The notes under the pieces: model-generated
Database searches by the model: none
What the model was told of the DNA's origin: nothing
Seen by the model: only the letters and a program-made list of their open reading frames with translations
Shown here: positions 17,994 through 28,400 of the stretch, piece after piece
How the letters are laid out: each line of letters opens with the position of its first letter
How positions within the stretch are numbered: position 1 is the stretch's first letter
Source: Flavobacteriaceae bacterium
Lineage (GTDB): Bacteria > Bacteroidota > Bacteroidia > Flavobacteriales > Flavobacteriaceae
Length of the DNA: 64,000 nucleotides
Assembly: GCA_002690805.1 (NCBI GenBank)
Contig: NZFW01000024.1
Location: 37,053 to 101,052, forward strand
Direction: 5' to 3'
Program-made: the position numbers and the translations under genes

Positions 17994-19346
17994 ATGAAAA
18001 TAGTTATAGCTGGTGCTGGAGAGGTTGGATTTCATCTTGCCAAACTACTCTCATTAGAATCTTTAGACATAACACTTCTAGATCTAGATAAAGAGCGTCT
18101 TCAGTATGCTGAGGGTCATCTAGATATAAAAACAATTAAAGGTGATTGTATTTCTATTTCATTATTAGAGGAGGCGCATGTTGGCAGTTCTGATTTGTTA
18201 ATAGCAGTAACTTCTGAGGAGACAACAAATCTAGTTGTTGCTGCATTATCAAAGCAACTAGGATGTAAAAAAACTATTGCGAGAATTTCAACCTCAGAGT
18301 TTTTAAAAAAAAATGAATCAATTAATTTTAGTAGTTTAGGTGTTGATGAACTTATTTCTCCTGAATTATTGGCCTCTGAAGAAATAATTCAGTTACTCGA
18401 TCAATCTGCTTTTTTTAATAACCATAAGTTTGATGATGGTGCTTTAACATTGATAGGAACAACTTTAGATATTAGCGCACCTTTTGTAGGAAAAACAGTT
18501 ATGGAGGCAGCTACGGTATTTCAAGATATTCATTTTATGCCCATTGCAATTCAAAGAAAGAGCGGAAGTAAGCTTTCAATAATTCCTAGGGGTGATACTA
18601 TTTTCAATGAAGGTGATAATGTTTTTTTTATAACGTTAAAAGAGGGTGTTGAAGAAATTTATAAATTAATAGGAAAGACTAAAACTTCTATTAAAAATAT
18701 CATGATTCTGGGTGGAGGCAGAGTAGCCTTTAATATTGCAAAAAAAATAAGCACCAAAAAAAATAATGTATCATTAGTCGAACAAGACAATCAAAGAGCC
18801 CTTGAATTAGCTGATAAACTTCCAAATGTTATGGTCATTAAGGGAGATGGAACAAACCTTGAATTACTTGAAGAAGAAAATTTAAATTCAATGGATGCTT
18901 TTATATCTGTAACAGGTGATTCTGAAACTAATATAATGTCATGTTTAATGGCAAATTCAAAAGGAATAGGAAAAACTGTTGCTCTTGTAGAAAACATGGA
19001 CTATTTTAAATTATCTCATTCAATTGGAATAGATAATCTAATTAATAAAAAACTTTTAACTGCCAATGCAATTTTCAGATATATAAGACGTGGAGATGTG
19101 GTTGAAATGACAACAATAAACAACTTGGATGTTGAGATCCTTGAATTTTTAGTTCATGAAAACTCTAAGGTTTCAAATGTAAAAATCAAGAATTTAGATT
19201 TTCCTAGAAGTGCTATTATTGGTGGTGTTATAAAAAACAACAAAGGAATAATAGCACTTGGAGATTATATAATTTCACCAAATGATAGAGTAGTTGTTTG
19301 TTGTTTACCTGATGCTGTAGAAAAAGTTGAAAGTTTATTCTCTTAA
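17994..19346 (+). CDS. trkA: Trk potassium uptake regulatory subunit TrkA
   Basis: A 450-residue cytoplasmic NAD-binding regulator of the Trk K+ channel. It contains two tandem RCK units: a first Rossmann motif IVIAGAGEVGFHLAK (3-17) with a following RCK_C domain, and a second nucleotide fold starting IMILGGGRVAFNIAKK near 235 with its own RCK_C domain at the end. Duplicated length is normal for TrkA. The gene stops two bases before trkH. A 190-base gap separates it from the divergent porT; no clear promoter was found there. Confidence 0.95.
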   Translation: MKIVIAGAGEVGFHLAKLLSLESLDITLLDLDKERLQYAEGHLDIKTIKGDCISISLLEEAHVGSSDLLIAVTSEETTNLVVAALSKQLGCKKTIARISTSEFLKKNESINFSSLGVDELISPELLASEEIIQLLDQSAFFNNHKFDDGALTLIGTTLDISAPFVGKTVMEAATVFQDIHFMPIAIQRKSGSKLSIIPRGDTIFNEGDNVFFITLKEGVEEIYKLIGKTKTSIKNIMILGGGRVAFNIAKKISTKKNNVSLVEQDNQRALELADKLPNVMVIKGDGTNLELLEEENLNSMDAFISVTGDSETNIMSCLMANSKGIGKTVALVENMDYFKLSHSIGIDNLINKKLLTANAIFRYIRRGDVVEMTTINNLDVEILEFLVHENSKVSNVKIKNLDFPRSAIIGGVIKNNKGIIALGDYIISPNDRVVVCCLPDAVEKVESLFS

Positions 19347-19348
19347 TC

Positions 19349-20845
19349 ATGAATAGAATAAACTTTCAAATAATTTTTTACTTAATGGGGGTTTTACTTA
19401 TGTTTAATGGAGGATTTATGTTTTTGACTTCCATGGTAAGTTTAATTCTGAATGATGGGATTACTAAAGAAATCTTTTTATCTGGATTAATTGTTTTTAT
19501 TTTCGGTTTAATATTAATTTTAATATATAGGAATCATGAAAAACGTATTCAAAAAAAAGAAGGATATCTGATAGTCACTTTAGGGTGGATTTTGATGATT
19601 TTTTCAGGAATGTTACCTTATTTATTTACACAAACAATCCCACAAATTTCTTTTGCTTTTTTTGAGACTACTTCTGGGTACACAGCTACAGGATCAACAA
19701 TTCTTAATGATATTGAAAGTCTTCCTAAAAGTATTATTTTTTGGAGAAGTATGACACATTGGATTGGAGGTATGGGAATAATTGTTCTGACAATTGCAAT
19801 TCTACCCTTATTGGGAGTTGGGGGAATGCAATTATTTAGTGCGGAGTCTCCAGGTCCTAATAGTGATAAACTTCACCCTAGGATTACAGATACAGCCAAA
19901 AGATTATGGTATATATATGTGGGGCTTACTATTGCAGAAACTATTTTACTTAATATAGCTGGGATGAGTTTTTTTGATGCAATTAACAATTCAATGAGTA
20001 CAATTGCAACAGGAGGGTTTTCTACTAAAAACATGAGTATTGCTTACTGGAATCATACTCCGATAATTCAATATATAATAATATTTTTTATGTTTATTTC
20101 TGGAGCAAATTTTGTTTTGAGCTATTTTGCTCTCACTGGAAAAATTCAAAAATTTTTAAAAGATGAAGAATTTAAAACATATTTTATTTTCATTTTAATT
20201 TCAGTAATACTTGTTTCACTGATATTATTTAACCAAGTAGATTTGACAAAATCAACTTTTGATCATCCTCAAGTTTATGGAAAATTTGAGAGTGTTATAA
20301 GACATTCTCTTTTTCAAGTTGTTGCTGTGATTACTACTACAGGACTTGTCACTGGAGACTTTGCTGGATGGACTCCTTTTTTAACTATGTTTTTTTTCGG
20401 ACTAATGTTTGTTGGAGGTTCAGCGGGCTCCACATCAGGTGGGATTAAAATTGTAAGACATTTACTCATGATAAAGAGTGGTGTTTTGGAATTTAAAAGA
20501 TCTCTTCATCCAAGTGCAATAGTTAGAACTCGTTTTAACGGGTCAATTCTAGATCAAAATATTATTTACAATATTTCAGGTTTTTTTATTTTATATATGT
20601 TGCTTTTTGCATTAGGAGCTTTAGTTTTTAGCTACTTGGGTTTAGATTTTAAATCAGCTTTTGGAGTTTCTGCTGCAAGTTTAGGTAATGTAGGTCCAGC
20701 TATTGGTGAATTTGGTCCTTCATTTAATTATGCACATTTACCAAATGTTGGTAAGTGGTGGGCTTCATTTCTTATGTTATTGGGTAGACTAGAATTATTT
20801 ACAGTATTAATTCTTCTAACACCATTTTTCTGGAAGAAAAACTAG
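19349..20845 (+). CDS. trkH: Trk potassium uptake transmembrane subunit TrkH
   Basis: A 498-residue membrane protein with the four pseudo-repeated pore units of the SKT superfamily. Selectivity-filter-like segments are seen at TTSGYTATGST, STIATGGFSTKN, TTTGLVTGD and SAASLGNVGPA. The GGMGIIVLTIA and GGSAGSTSGGIKIVRH segments are characteristic. It works with TrkA for low-affinity K+ uptake. It is two bases downstream of trkA, and its last four bases overlap the convergent rarA gene. Confidence 0.96.
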   Translation: MNRINFQIIFYLMGVLLMFNGGFMFLTSMVSLILNDGITKEIFLSGLIVFIFGLILILIYRNHEKRIQKKEGYLIVTLGWILMIFSGMLPYLFTQTIPQISFAFFETTSGYTATGSTILNDIESLPKSIIFWRSMTHWIGGMGIIVLTIAILPLLGVGGMQLFSAESPGPNSDKLHPRITDTAKRLWYIYVGLTIAETILLNIAGMSFFDAINNSMSTIATGGFSTKNMSIAYWNHTPIIQYIIIFFMFISGANFVLSYFALTGKIQKFLKDEEFKTYFIFILISVILVSLILFNQVDLTKSTFDHPQVYGKFESVIRHSLFQVVAVITTTGLVTGDFAGWTPFLTMFFFGLMFVGGSAGSTSGGIKIVRHLLMIKSGVLEFKRSLHPSAIVRTRFNGSILDQNIIYNISGFFILYMLLFALGALVFSYLGLDFKSAFGVSAASLGNVGPAIGEFGPSFNYAHLPNVGKWWASFLMLLGRLELFTVLILLTPFFWKKN

Positions 20846-22125
20846 AAATTATATTTTTCTTTCCATAATTTTTTTAAATGTTTTCGAACAGCATTTTCTC
20901 TTTGATTATTACCAGGATCATAAAAATTTAGATTTTTTATTTCTTTTGGTAAATATTCTTGTGAACTAAAACTATTATTGTAATCATGAGAGTATTCATA
21001 GTTTTTTCCATGCCCTAAATCTTTTAATAGTTTTGTAGGTGCATTTCTTAGATGAAGAGGAATACTTAGGTTCCCTGTATCTTTTACTGTTTCTTGGGCC
21101 ATATTAATTGCATTGTAGCAACTATTACTTTTTATGGAAGTTGCAAGATATATTACACACTGACTTAAAATTATTCTTGCCTCTGGGAGACCAATAATAT
21201 TAATTGACTCAAAAGTTGACTGTGCTATTAATAATGCATTAGGGTTTGCATTTCCAATATCTTCTGCAGCAAGAACAATTAACCTTCTTCCAATGAACTT
21301 GATATCTTCTCCCGCTTCAATCATTCTAGCAAGCCAATATGTCGCTGCATTTGGATCACTTCCTCTAATTGATTTTATAAATGCAGAAATAAGATCATAT
21401 TGAATATCACCTCCTTTGTCGAACATTAACATATTTGATTGAATAATTTCAATCACTTTGTCATTAGAAATTTTAATTGCTTTTGAATTATCAAGGACAC
21501 TAATAACCAATTCAAGTATTGATAGTAGTTTTCTCGCATCCCCACCCGATAGTCTCAATAATGCTTCATCCTCTTTAATAGTAATATTTTTCTTAGAAAG
21601 AATTGCATCTTCACTTATTGCTTTTGAAATAATTTCTCTTAGTGATTCGACGGGTAAAGGTTCTAAAATAAACACTTGACACCTTGATAATAATGCATTA
21701 ATAACTTCAAAACTAGGATTTTCTGTTGTTGCTCCAATTAAAGTGATAGTACCTTTTTCAACTGCTCCTAGTAGTGCATCTTGTTGAGATTTATTAAATC
21801 GATGTATCTCATCTATAAATAGAATAGGGTTTTGCTTTGTAAATAATTCACCTCTGTTTTTAGACTTTTCAATTATTTCTCTAATATCTTTTACACCTGC
21901 ATTAATTGCTGAAATCTGATAAAACGGTCTTTTTTGAATTTTAGAGAGTAGTTCTGCAAGTGTAGTTTTTCCGGTACCAGGGGGTCCCCATAATATCATA
22001 GAAGGTATTAATCCACTTTTAATTATATTTTTCAAAGTTCCCTTAGGGCCAAGTAATTTGGTTTGTCCCACATAACTATCCAGTTTTTTTGGACGCATTC
22101 TTTCTGCTAGTGGAGTATTATTCAT
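20842..22125 (-). CDS. rarA: Replication-associated recombination protein A (AAA+ ATPase)
   Basis: RarA/MgsA/Mgs1-family ATPase related to clamp-loader and RuvB proteins, acting at stalled replication forks. It starts NNTPLAERMRPKKLDSYVGQ and has Walker A GPPGTGKTT (47-55) and Walker B ILFIDEIHRFNKSQQD. A sensor region TTENPSFEVINALLSRC follows, and a C-terminal part contains MIEAGEDIKFIGRRLI and ATYWLARM. The start is placed at the ATG at 22125. An in-frame ATG at 22167 would add 14 unrelated residues and overlap rlmB. The chosen start is seven bases after the rlmB stop, so the two genes are probably coupled. Confidence 0.94.
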   Translation of the reverse strand: MNNTPLAERMRPKKLDSYVGQTKLLGPKGTLKNIIKSGLIPSMILWGPPGTGKTTLAELLSKIQKRPFYQISAINAGVKDIREIIEKSKNRGELFTKQNPILFIDEIHRFNKSQQDALLGAVEKGTITLIGATTENPSFEVINALLSRCQVFILEPLPVESLREIISKAISEDAILSKKNITIKEDEALLRLSGGDARKLLSILELVISVLDNSKAIKISNDKVIEIIQSNMLMFDKGGDIQYDLISAFIKSIRGSDPNAATYWLARMIEAGEDIKFIGRRLIVLAAEDIGNANPNALLIAQSTFESINIIGLPEARIILSQCVIYLATSIKSNSCYNAINMAQETVKDTGNLSIPLHLRNAPTKLLKDLGHGKNYEYSHDYNNSFSSQEYLPKEIKNLNFYDPGNNQRENAVRKHLKKLWKEKYNF

Positions 22126-22132
22126 ATAATAT

Positions 22133-22867
22133 TTATTGGTGTTGTCTAATCTTCTCATATAGAACAATTCCGCAAGCTACTGAAACATTTAAAGAATCAA
22201 TCTTTTCTTCCATTGGGATTTTAATAGCTATATCACATAATTTAAACAAGCTCTTTTGTATTCCTTTTTCTTCTGAACCAATTATTAATGCTGTAGCATT
22301 TTTAATTTTCGTATCAAATAGGTTTTGGGTGGCCTTTTCACTTAAAGCAATTACCTGTATGTCATATGACTTTAATAGAAATAGCGCATCTTTTAAATGA
22401 TTAACTCTTGAGATAGGAACTGAGAAAGCTCCTCCAGAAGAGGTTTTTATTGAAGTATCATTAATTGGTGCACTTCCTGTTTGAGGGATTATAACCCCAT
22501 TTACTCCTGTTGCAGCACATGATCTTAAAATAGCTCCTACATTTCTTGGATCCGTTATTCCATCAAGTAAAATAAATGTGGGATTTTTTGATTTTTTGTA
22601 TGAATCTTCAATCATCTTTTCAATCTCTATAAATTCAATTTGGGATATAATTGCAACTGCGCCTTGATGATTTTTATTTCTAAACCTATCTAATCTTTCT
22701 TTTGGAACATATGAATGTGAAATGTTTTTTTCTCTGATTGATTGTTCGAGCCTCTGAAAGAGTGATCCCTTACTTCCCTTTAATAACCATACTTTTTCAA
22801 TATTTTTTTTAGAAATGATTGCTTCTAGAATTGAATGAAGACCATAAATTTCTATTTTTTTATCCAT
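22133..22867 (-). CDS. rlmB: 23S rRNA 2'-O-methyltransferase RlmB-like
   Basis: A 244-residue SpoU-family methyltransferase with the N-terminal substrate domain typical of RlmB (IYGLHSILEAI, then a variable part ending NHQGAVAII). The three SPOUT motifs follow: LDGITDPRNVGAILRSC, GSEEKGI and SLNVSVACGIVLYEKIR. RlmB methylates G2251 (E. coli numbering) in the peptidyl-transferase P loop of 23S rRNA. The HSILEAI/NHQG hallmarks make it a better match than the shorter paralogue at 16343-17068. It is followed by rarA. Confidence 0.9.
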   Translation of the reverse strand: MDKKIEIYGLHSILEAIISKKNIEKVWLLKGSKGSLFQRLEQSIREKNISHSYVPKERLDRFRNKNHQGAVAIISQIEFIEIEKMIEDSYKKSKNPTFILLDGITDPRNVGAILRSCAATGVNGVIIPQTGSAPINDTSIKTSSGGAFSVPISRVNHLKDALFLLKSYDIQVIALSEKATQNLFDTKIKNATALIIGSEEKGIQKSLFKLCDIAIKIPMEEKIDSLNVSVACGIVLYEKIRQHQ

Positions 22868-22903
22868 CTAGTAAAAATAGTTTTTTATTTAAGTTTTGTA
22901 TAA

Positions 22904-22936
22904 AAAAAAAAGGAGATCATTTGATCTCCTTTTTTT
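22904..22936 (-). terminator. Terminator of the SusC-SusD-lipoprotein operon (may act in both directions)
   Basis: AGGAGATCA (22911-22919) and TGATCTCCT (22922-22930) form a perfect 9-bp stem with a 2-base loop. It is extended by flanking A and T tracts that also give a U run on either strand. It lies 18 bases past the stop of the lipoprotein gene at 22954. Confidence 0.9.
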
Positions 22937-22953
22937 AGCATATGGTTTATCAA

Positions 22954-23784
22954 TTATGGACAAACACTTAATACTTTAACACCTGCTCCAGGATTAGTTT
23001 CTGAAATAGCTACTTGATCTGCTCCACCATTATTAAAAGTAATAGTGTAAGTTACTTCACTGTCCCAATCACCACTTACGTATGCGAATGACATTGAAGT
23101 AGCACCAGCAGGTACTGTAACTGTTTGAGATCCATTTGCTCCGGAAGGAAGACCAACGGTTTGTGCAACACCATCAATAGTTACAGTGATTGATGCTCCA
23201 TTCCAACCATCTCCCCATGAATCTATCATGTCGATAGTGTAGTCTCCAGCAACTGCACCAGTAGGTATACACTTAATAGTCATATTATAGATATAAGGTG
23301 ACTTAAAGTACGAACCTGTTAGTGAACTTGCTGCATCCTTTGCAGTATAACTTCTACCATCAGTTAAATTTAACTGAAGACGAATATTGATTACATCTCC
23401 ACCAGTATATTGACTACTAGAAAGACCTAAGGCTGCTATTGATTCTCCAAGAGTAACCGTTAATTGATGTCTAGGTAGTCCTGTTGGACCGACAGCGAAG
23501 TCAGCTGTTGTTAATGTTCTTAATAAGACTTCTGTTCCACTATTAAGCGCAACATAAACTTGAACATCTTGCATTAATGCACCGTTTTGTTCATCATGCT
23601 CCTCAATTTCAACTGTAAAGATTGAAGTTGAAGGTGCAAAGAAGTTATAGTCTCCTGTTGGATTCCAACCTCTTAAAACTGCACCAGTAACATAATTGTC
23701 AAGTACATCGTTTATTGTTGTATCAGGTTCTTGACAAGAAACTGTTACTAACAATAAACTAAATAAAGTTATAATTTTTTTCAT
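22954..23784 (-). CDS. Surface lipoprotein of the SusC/D operon with a GDGWNG-containing C-terminal domain
   Basis: A 276-residue predicted lipoprotein: hydrophobic signal, then VSC with the lipidated Cys at 17. The middle (about 30-165) is beta-rich and unassigned. The C-terminal part (about 178-276) contains DYTIDMIDSWGDGWNGA and ends VLSVCP. Two cysteines (172 and 275) bracket this domain and could form a disulfide. D/GDGWNG segments occur in extracellular beta-domains of several bacteria, but no binding role can be given here. It is the third gene of the SusC-SusD operon, 11 bases after susD, where SusE-like ligand-binding lipoproteins usually sit. Confidence 0.7.
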   Translation of the reverse strand: MKKIITLFSLLLVTVSCQEPDTTINDVLDNYVTGAVLRGWNPTGDYNFFAPSTSIFTVEIEEHDEQNGALMQDVQVYVALNSGTEVLLRTLTTADFAVGPTGLPRHQLTVTLGESIAALGLSSSQYTGGDVINIRLQLNLTDGRSYTAKDAASSLTGSYFKSPYIYNMTIKCIPTGAVAGDYTIDMIDSWGDGWNGASITVTIDGVAQTVGLPSGANGSQTVTVPAGATSMSFAYVSGDWDSEVTYTITFNNGGADQVAISETNPGAGVKVLSVCP

Positions 23785-23795
23785 GTTTATATTTT

Positions 23796-25397
23796 TTATT
23801 TAAGATTAGGGCTTTGAGTATTCCAAAATACTTTTCCAGTCAAATCACTTTTTTGACTAGCATTTGAATTTCTAGCAGTATAGTTATTTGGATACCACAT
23901 TGAAACTGGGAATGCTCCTGGGTTTGGTTCAATATTTGGTTGAAGATCTGTAGGGAAACCAGTACGTCTGTATGCATTATATGCATCTGTACCATTACCC
24001 CATAGAGCTATCCAAAATTGTTTTGCCCACATATTTCCTTTTTCTGTAGTGCTTGCATTAGTCCATGCTGAAGTAAATTCTTGAACATACTGTGCAGAAT
24101 CTATAGCGGGTGAACCAGCAAATCCTGAAACTTTACTCATAGAATCACCAATTCCAGCTAACATTTCTGTTGTAGCTGCTGCTGTTCCAACACCTGCAAC
24201 TTCTGCATTCATAAAGTGCATCCATGAAGAAAGCATTATTGGAGTAATACCTGCACCTCCTGCACCTGCTCCATTTTTCTGTGAAGCAAAACTACGATCA
24301 TCGTATTTACCTCCAGCTGGATATACTCCATGAAGTGTTCTTTGGAAACCATCTGGTGGAATACCATTATCATTTCCATGATCACGTCCCCAATAACCTC
24401 CACCTGGTGAACAGAAAACTTCTCCAGAAGGATAAGGGTTAAAGTATCCTGGTAGTCCACACTCTAGAACTTCTTCATCGGCTTCGTATCCATCAAACCC
24501 AGGAACACCCTGAACTTGTCTGTAGAAGTAATAAAATATTCTAGGATCAGAAACACCATTAACACCATTTTTCATTGTATTCATAAGCCAGTTAGACATG
24601 TATGACCCTCCACCTGTAGGAGTATAGCTACTTCTGTAGTATGGATGACGAGTGTCTGGTTGAGCTGGGTTTGTTCCCCAAGAAAATTGGAAATCATCAG
24701 CTGGATCAGAAATATAGTTAGATATTCCATTGTAAGCTGAAGTATTACCAGTATTCAAATAAGCCTTTTTCTTAAGACTATTTGCAGCTTTTATCCATTT
24801 AGATCCGTCTCCTCCGTAGAAGAAGTCATTTGCGGGCGCTCCTCCACCAGTCGTGAAGTTAGCTATCGCAGCATCTAATTTTGCAATTGCGTGAGCATAT
24901 ACATCTGCACCTGCAGAAGCATTTGGATTAAGTACACCGTTGTTAGCATCAAGTGCTTCCGCCTGTGGTACATCACCAAAATAATCTACTAGAGTTAAAT
25001 ATATGTAAGCTTCCATAACTTCACCCATTCCTAATGCATATGGACGTTCTGCTGCCAACTCATTCATTAATCTAATATCTTCTAACATACCTTGGTATGC
25101 AGATGACCATCGACCATCAAAAGAGTTTGGAGAATATACGTTAGCATAAGTTCTTCCACTCATATATGTAATTCGTGTAAGATTTGAACCAACACTTCCA
25201 AAGCTGTTGGCCCATCCTGCGAAATCTTCTTGAATAGCATTCAAGAAAAAGTCTGCACTTGCTTGACTTGGGTCTAGCGCGTTAGGGTTCACTGTAAGAT
25301 CTAAATCTGCGGTCTCACAAGAACTTAACACAAGAAGACTTCCAAGGCAAGTTGCGAAAAATTTATTCATTGATTTCATGATTATATTGTTTTTCAT
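23796..25397 (-). CDS. SusD/RagB-like outer-membrane lipoprotein
   Basis: A 533-residue nutrient-binding lid protein for the SusC channel. The lipobox VLSSC places the lipidated Cys at residue 27. The body has the helical (TPR-like) pattern of the SusD-like_2 type: SSAYQGMLEDIRLMNELA, GMGEVMEAYIYLTLVDYFGDVPQAEAL, then LDAAIANF and WIKAANSLKKKAYLN. C-terminal RTGFPTDLQPN and YPNNYTARN are also family-like. Starts at 25397, 25379 and 25370 are all possible; the shortest gives the most compact signal peptide. It is three bases after susC, in the same frame. The ligand is unknown. Confidence 0.9.
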   Translation of the reverse strand: MKNNIIMKSMNKFFATCLGSLLVLSSCETADLDLTVNPNALDPSQASADFFLNAIQEDFAGWANSFGSVGSNLTRITYMSGRTYANVYSPNSFDGRWSSAYQGMLEDIRLMNELAAERPYALGMGEVMEAYIYLTLVDYFGDVPQAEALDANNGVLNPNASAGADVYAHAIAKLDAAIANFTTGGGAPANDFFYGGDGSKWIKAANSLKKKAYLNTGNTSAYNGISNYISDPADDFQFSWGTNPAQPDTRHPYYRSSYTPTGGGSYMSNWLMNTMKNGVNGVSDPRIFYYFYRQVQGVPGFDGYEADEEVLECGLPGYFNPYPSGEVFCSPGGGYWGRDHGNDNGIPPDGFQRTLHGVYPAGGKYDDRSFASQKNGAGAGGAGITPIMLSSWMHFMNAEVAGVGTAAATTEMLAGIGDSMSKVSGFAGSPAIDSAQYVQEFTSAWTNASTTEKGNMWAKQFWIALWGNGTDAYNAYRRTGFPTDLQPNIEPNPGAFPVSMWYPNNYTARNSNASQKSDLTGKVFWNTQSPNLK

Positions 25398-25400
25398 TAT

Positions 25401-28400
25401 TTAAAAAGTAAGTTTCAAACTAGCTCCGTATCTTCTAGCACTAGGACCATTCAAATAGTCAAATCCTCGTCCGTTACCTACCCCTGTACCCGCGATATTC
25501 GGATCAAAGTTTACTCCTTCTGGAGTGTTATAAGCATTGTACCAAAGGTTATAACCTGAAGCAGTTAAGCTTATACCACCAAAAGGTGTTTTATCTATAA
25601 GTGATTGTGGCATATCGTAAGTAAGAGAAATCTCACCTAGTCTCCATACACTTCCATCATAAATTTGAAGTTCATCAGGACCATACAATACATTACTAAA
25701 GTAGAAAGTAGAGTTATTGATCTGTCTAGTATTTACTTCGCCAGCTGAATTAACCCCTGGTAAAATAAATGAAAGTTCACGATCTAGTGTATCATTTGTT
25801 AATCCACGACCAAGCATTGTTGCCACAGTCATAGAATAAATGTCTCCACCATTTACATGGTTGATCAAGAAGTTAAAAGAAAAGTTCTTGTATGATATAC
25901 TATTACTAATATTAAGTAAGAAGTTTGGATTAGCATCACCAATTATGTTTGTACCAAATGTGGTATCATAACTACCTTGGTTATTAACTAATCTTCCACC
26001 TGCATCAGTTGTAGTGATTTTTGATCCAACAATTGCACCTAAAGATTCACCTACTCTTGCTACGTTTCCTAAATTACTAAAACCAGAATAAACAATTTCT
26101 TCTGTATCTAGACCAAGGTCAGTAACAATTGACTCATTTGCAGAGTAATTAATGAATGCAGACCAATTTAAATCTTGACCTCTTAGCACATCAATCCCAA
26201 GATCAACTTCAACACCTTTGTTCTCTATCTCACCAATGTTAGTTTGAGTAGAAGAGTAACCTGTTGATGGATCTAAAGGACGAGTAATGATTAAATCATT
26301 TGTCTTTTTATTATAAACAGATAAATCTAAACTTAATCTACTGTCTAAAAATCTACCTTCAATACCAAATTCTATCTCGCTAATAGTCTCTGGTTTTAAA
26401 TTAGGATTACCTAATCTTGATCCAGATGTATTAGAAATAACTTGACCACCTGCATCTGTTAAGAAATCTTGTGTATCAAGAGTTAAAGTAGCAGATATTG
26501 GATATCCAAACGGGAAGTTAGCTGAAGTTCCGTAACTAGCACGAACTTTCAATAAATTCAACATATCACTCTTAATTTCCGGGAATGCCGAAGTTGGGAG
26601 GAATGATACACTGGCAGATGGATATGTTATTGAACGATTATCCATTGACAAGTTAGATACCCAGTCCTGACGAGCAGATAATGTTAGGTATGCATAACGT
26701 TGATAGTCAAAAGAAGCTTGTCCATACAAACCTTTAATGTTTCTAGCTTCGTAATATTGAATTTCATCTTGTTGTTCGTAATTGAAATGACGAAGAACTC
26801 CATAGACTTGCTGTCCAATAGAACGAGTTCCATTTCTGTCATAAACGTCACCACGAGTTGTATATCCTATAGTGAAGTCTGCACCAATTTCCCCAAACTT
26901 ATAGCTACCTGCTATTGAAAGGTTATGGTCATTAATTTGCTTTCTATTATTCCAAGTTTCATAAATACCATTTTGGTTGATTAAAGAACCAGTCTTACCA
27001 CCCTTATTGGCATAGTTTACATTGTTTTCAGAATAAACATCCAGTCCGTAACGGTAGGATACATTTAAGTTATCATTAATATTATATGAAATATTTGCTC
27101 CACCAAATACACGATCAACCAACTGAGTGTTAGCAGCATTTTTGGTTGTCCAAATTGGATTCTGTATACCATTATTATTTCTATAGTAAAGTGATCCATT
27201 GGTTACTGGATTCGTGTCTGGTAATCCAATTAAGTCTACAGAACGAGGTGTGTAAAATACATTTGCAAATACAGAAGCACCTTCACCACCAACATTAGAT
27301 CCATATCCAGCAGCAACTGGAGGAGATTTAAAGTTAGTTTGTGAATAATTTAAAGTTCCATTAATTGTAAATCCATTTGATAATTGAGCACGACCTCCAA
27401 AACTTAAAGTGTTTCTACGTAGTGAGTTCTCACGAGTAAATCCTTTGTCTTCAAGGTTTCCATAATTAATATTATAAGAAATTTTACCATCATCACTAGC
27501 TCCACGTAAGTTCATGTTTGTGGAAGCAGTATGACCTGTTACAAAAAAGCCTCCAACACTATCGTAAGGTTGCCATTTGTATTCAGAAGTTTGGTTAAGA
27601 CCTATAAGTTCTAATATTTCATATGTTCCTGTTGCTCTACTTTGAGTAACGTATGGATGTTTTAAATAACCTCTTGTTACACTTTGTCCAGCATTAGGAC
27701 CAATCAGGGAAGAATCCCATGATCCAGATCCATTAATAGAACTTTGTCCACCCCATCCTGCAGGACCACCTTCATCGAAGCTAGGACCCCAGTTAGAGAA
27801 GAACCATCCGAAAGATTGGTCAAAACCATTACCGTATTGCATTTGGTAGTCTGGTTGTGACGCAAGTTCTACATTAAAATATGATGTATTAACTGTTATT
27901 TCAGTTTTTTTAGCGCCTGATCCGGCAGTACTTCCTGATTTAGTTGTAATCAATATTACACCATTACGTCCTTGCGTACCGTACAAGTTAGATGCAGCAA
28001 GACCTTTTAAAACATTTACACTCTCGATATTGTTTGGATCGATGTCAAGGAATCTTGAAGATCCACTATTACCATCCACAAAACTACCTTGTGCATTTGT
28101 ATCGCTTGCGAAAGGAACACCATCCACTATGAACAAGGGTTGGTTACCTTGACTAAATGTGTTAAATCCACGAATTACGATACTAGTTCCAGATCCTGAA
28201 ACTCCAGAGGCATTAGTAATTTGAACCCCGGAAGCTTTCCCAGCTAGTACACGTCCAATATCTCCTTCTGCACGTTGCTCAAGTTGATCTGACTCAACTT
28301 CAGAGACAGCATAACCTAAAGCTTGCTTCTCACGCTTAATACCTAGAGATGTTACTATAACTTCTTCTAATTCATTTCCTTGAGCTAGTGATACATTTAT

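Noticed and set aside
24236..24460. Minus-strand frame inside the SusD gene, rich in hydrophobic and methionine residues
   Set aside because: It is another frame of the same strand as a clear SusD gene and has no independent support.
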